A DNA stretch of 64,000 nt from Toxorhynchites rutilus septentrionalis (Eukaryota; Arthropoda; Insecta; Diptera; Culicidae): assembly GCF_029784135.1 (NCBI RefSeq), contig NC_073746.1, positions 7,642,380 to 7,706,379 on the forward strand, written 5' to 3'. The notes under the pieces were generated by a model. It made no database searches and was not told where the DNA came from. It worked only from the letters and a program-made list of their open reading frames with translations. The position numbers and the translations under genes are program-made. Below, one piece after another: positions 61,678 through 64,000 of this stretch (positions are counted from its first letter, which is position 1; each line of letters begins with the position of its first letter).

Positions 61678-64000
61678 ATGTTGAAATCCACATTCGTTAT
61701 CCTGCTCATTCTGGGATCATGTTTCGCAGGTAATCATGGGACCATGTGCGGTTTGATATCAGTGTGATCGTGAGCTATTCGTGATATTCCATAACTCATG
61801 TTCTTCTGTGGATTATGTGAAGAAAGAGCAATTTGGTAGCAGCTCCATCATATATTCATTAAGTCATCGAATTCAACTATTTCCGTCAAGATGACTCTCA
61901 GAAAAATTGCAAAGAAATGCCAAGGAATGATCGAGTGATCATATAGGTCATCAGTGTAGGTCAGCTTCTGAAACAATACTTGCTGATAAACTATGTATGA
62001 AGTATTGGAATATATTGGCGCCATGGAACAAAAATATAGAAATACAATCCAATGTGAATTAAATGAGTGACATTGATTGTTCACAAATTCGTTCTCAATC
62101 AGTGTAAAAACTACTATCAATGCAATATTTTCATTGTTTTCATTGCAGATATCGCAACGTGGAATTCCGACCGCACAGAGTTCAACTTGAATAATAAGTA
62201 TGACCAGTAAGGATTTTTATCGAATATCTTACTTTTTCTAATAATATATCATCGCGACGAGAAGAGAGGATCGCTAATCAATGGTCTTTCCGTTAATTTT
62301 TTCTTCGTTGTACATTTTACACCGTAATAAACTATTGCATGATATTTGCGTCCGCATGAAATTGCTGCTTCCCCATAACCGCTGGATTGGTCCTCAACTC
62401 TTCCAGTTTAGATAAAATAAAGGGGCAGTAAGTATGTGACTTCACTATGAATAGACGTTGAGCCAACTTGTAGTCATTCGTTAATCCAGTTTGTTGTTAA
62501 CTGTATTCATTACAGACATTATTCACAGCATGAGGCTTCTGTGCACGCGGCTCGCAAGGGAGCAGCCGAGCGACTTGCGAGGATCAGTGCTGGTTCCGGT
62601 GGAACGCAATGTGGAACCGCCTGTTACAGTAGTTCGGGGTATGTTATACAATTTAAATCTGATACCAAGATAAAATTCAATAAAGAATACCTTCAGATTT
62701 TCCGACAACAGTGATACTGAAACGCTTGGTCAGGGAATCGTAGGTTTTACAAGCGGTTCAACTGGCTCAGGATCAAGTAGTGCGAAGTACCAATCCAGTA
62801 GCTCCAATTATGAAGCGGCGGCTGCGGCCTATCCTGTAGCGGAGAGTTCCAAGTCCAGCTATGTCCGTTCCTCGCAAAGACAAAGTTCGTCACGTGTGGG
62901 TTCCGGTTCGAATTATATCGCCGCCACGGATGGACTGAAGACCAGATCGGGCTACGGAAGCGATAGCGACGCGACTGTTGTGCAATCGATTGTCGTATCA
63001 GCCTATCCGATCGGACAAGAATCGGTTCACAGCAGCTATGTTGGCGCAAACAGAGATGCTTCTTCGGGAATTTATGCGGTGCCAGTGGATTCCACTGGTT
63101 CATACAGAACTAGAACTAGCTACACATCTGCTTCAGGAAGGGATTCATCTTCTTTGGTTCAACCTTCGGTACCGGTATACACTGCTGGAGATCACTCATC
63201 AAAATTCGTCGCCAGTGGACAGGATAGCCACCAACGCTACACTCCATCCAACACGTATGTGGTTTATCGCAAACCCGTTCCCGTGTACGCACCAGTGAGT
63301 TCTGACGCGGTTGTCTACACCCCGGTGAAAGTAGTCTATCCCGCGCGTACTTCTACCCAGTATTCAGAAGCTGAAGAGCAGCAGCAGCAGCAGTCATTCT
63401 CCACGGTTGCTGTTCCACAACCACAACCCGTTTATAGCACCAGCGCATCCAATCGTGCTGCACTGAGTTCCTCCAACTACCGCTCGTCAGCTGGATACCG
63501 ACCGGTCTACCAACCAATTTACAGCAACCATCTGGGTTCGGACCGAGCGGAGGAATCCCAGCTTCGATTGACGGAAAGTGTAGCACCTGTAGCCGTTGTC
63601 CCAGCACCAATCATCGGTTCCTCGTCTTCATCAAACCGACACGAAGAACGCCATGAGGACTATTCCCGTAAGGGCAGTGTTTATGTACCGGTTTCAGTGA
63701 ACACTGGTGCCGCAAAATATTCCGCACACGATCAACATCAGATCCATTCTGGATCTTCATACGGACCAATCGCTCCCGTTGGTGGATCAACGTCCGAATC
63801 ATCTTCAAAATATGCCGGCCATGAGCAACAAAAGAGCACGAGTTCGTACATCCCAGTGGTCGTTCAACCTGCAGGAACATCCAGCTCTTCATCTTCGCAG
63901 TATTCGGCTCAAGAACAACATCAACGACATCAAAAACTGGCCGGCGACTCATACTATCCAGTCAGTAACGCAGGCTACACCGGCTCTCGATATTCGGCTC
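61678..64000 (+). CDS. Secreted Ser/Tyr/Val/Gln-rich structural-type protein, four exons, 3' end outside window
   Basis: Exon 1 (61678-61729) encodes a 17-residue signal peptide, MLKSTFVILLILGSCFA, and ends at G/GTAATC. Exon 2 (62149-62206) follows TTTTCATTGCAG; its donor is CA/GTAAGG, or alternatively GTATGA 9 nt earlier in the same phase. Exon 3 is 62516-62638 (TTACAG ... GGG/GTATGT). Exon 4 starts at 62697 after CTTCAG and stays open for 434 codons to the window edge. Phases 1, 2, 2 agree throughout. The protein is low-complexity: Ser-rich stretches, SSKYxxxEQQ-like and YVPVVVQPAG / VYVPVSVN-like repeats, a poly-Gln run (63379-63393), almost no Cys. This suggests a cuticle, eggshell or other extracellular matrix protein. 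Exon 4 has no ATG. Family not recognised. Confidence 0.8.

Overview
This is eukaryotic nuclear DNA from an insect, most likely a mosquito. It is AT-rich and intron-containing, and it holds a mariner-superfamily transposase of the DD37E type, a tRNA-Ser-like SINE, an I-type LINE, hAT-like and other inverted-repeat elements, and two Ty3/gypsy elements of the errantivirus (env-bearing) kind. Almost everything left of position 60,071 is transposable element or unassigned AT-rich DNA. The only convincing host gene starts at 61,678 and runs off the right edge.

Layout. 1-6304: gypsy element A on the minus strand (env broken by a stop codon, pol, gag, leader, PBS, 5' LTR); its 3' end lies outside the window. 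6305-22033: unassigned AT-rich sequence with a SINE (7893-8167), a DD37E transposon remnant (9342-10520) and many short inverted-repeat elements, some nested in one another. 22047-28144: a full-length I-type LINE flanked by a 13-bp target duplication but disabled by two in-frame stops and two frameshifts. 28158-37888: a degenerate SINE, an inverted-repeat element, a second copy of a ~1-kb repeat, a microsatellite, a Helitron-like array and decayed mariner copies. 37889-60071: gypsy element B, minus strand, with two identical 383-bp LTRs and a TGTA target duplication. Its 5' leader is split by a 14.7-kb cluster of R4/Dong-like (RLE-type) non-LTR elements: two intact copies head to tail (44511-48573 and 48610-52673), a 3' half (52694-54803), one intact copy in the opposite orientation (54808-58871) and a 5' fragment (58891-59196). 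60076-64000: flank and a four-exon gene for a secreted low-complexity protein.

The most interesting part is the R4-like cluster. At the 5' end of one copy, squeezed between it and the poly(A) tail of its neighbour, is a 24-nt segment that looks like the 3' end of a mature tRNA-Arg, including the post-transcriptionally added CCA. Another junction carries a 10-nt insert complementary to the element's own 5' end. This is the signature expected if the reverse transcriptase jumped end to end from one RNA to the next during a single insertion, using a tRNA (or a 3' tRNA fragment) as an intermediate template. Since the host gypsy element has identical LTRs, the whole nest must be very young.

Both gypsy elements use the same expression plan. 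Gag and pol overlap at a conserved A AAT TTT slippery heptamer for -1 frameshifting. The env frame is entered by splicing from a short leader exon that has its own ATG, in the same phase in both elements. In element B the R4-like cluster sits inside this leader intron, between the promoter and gag. All identifications are by eye; no database search was run.
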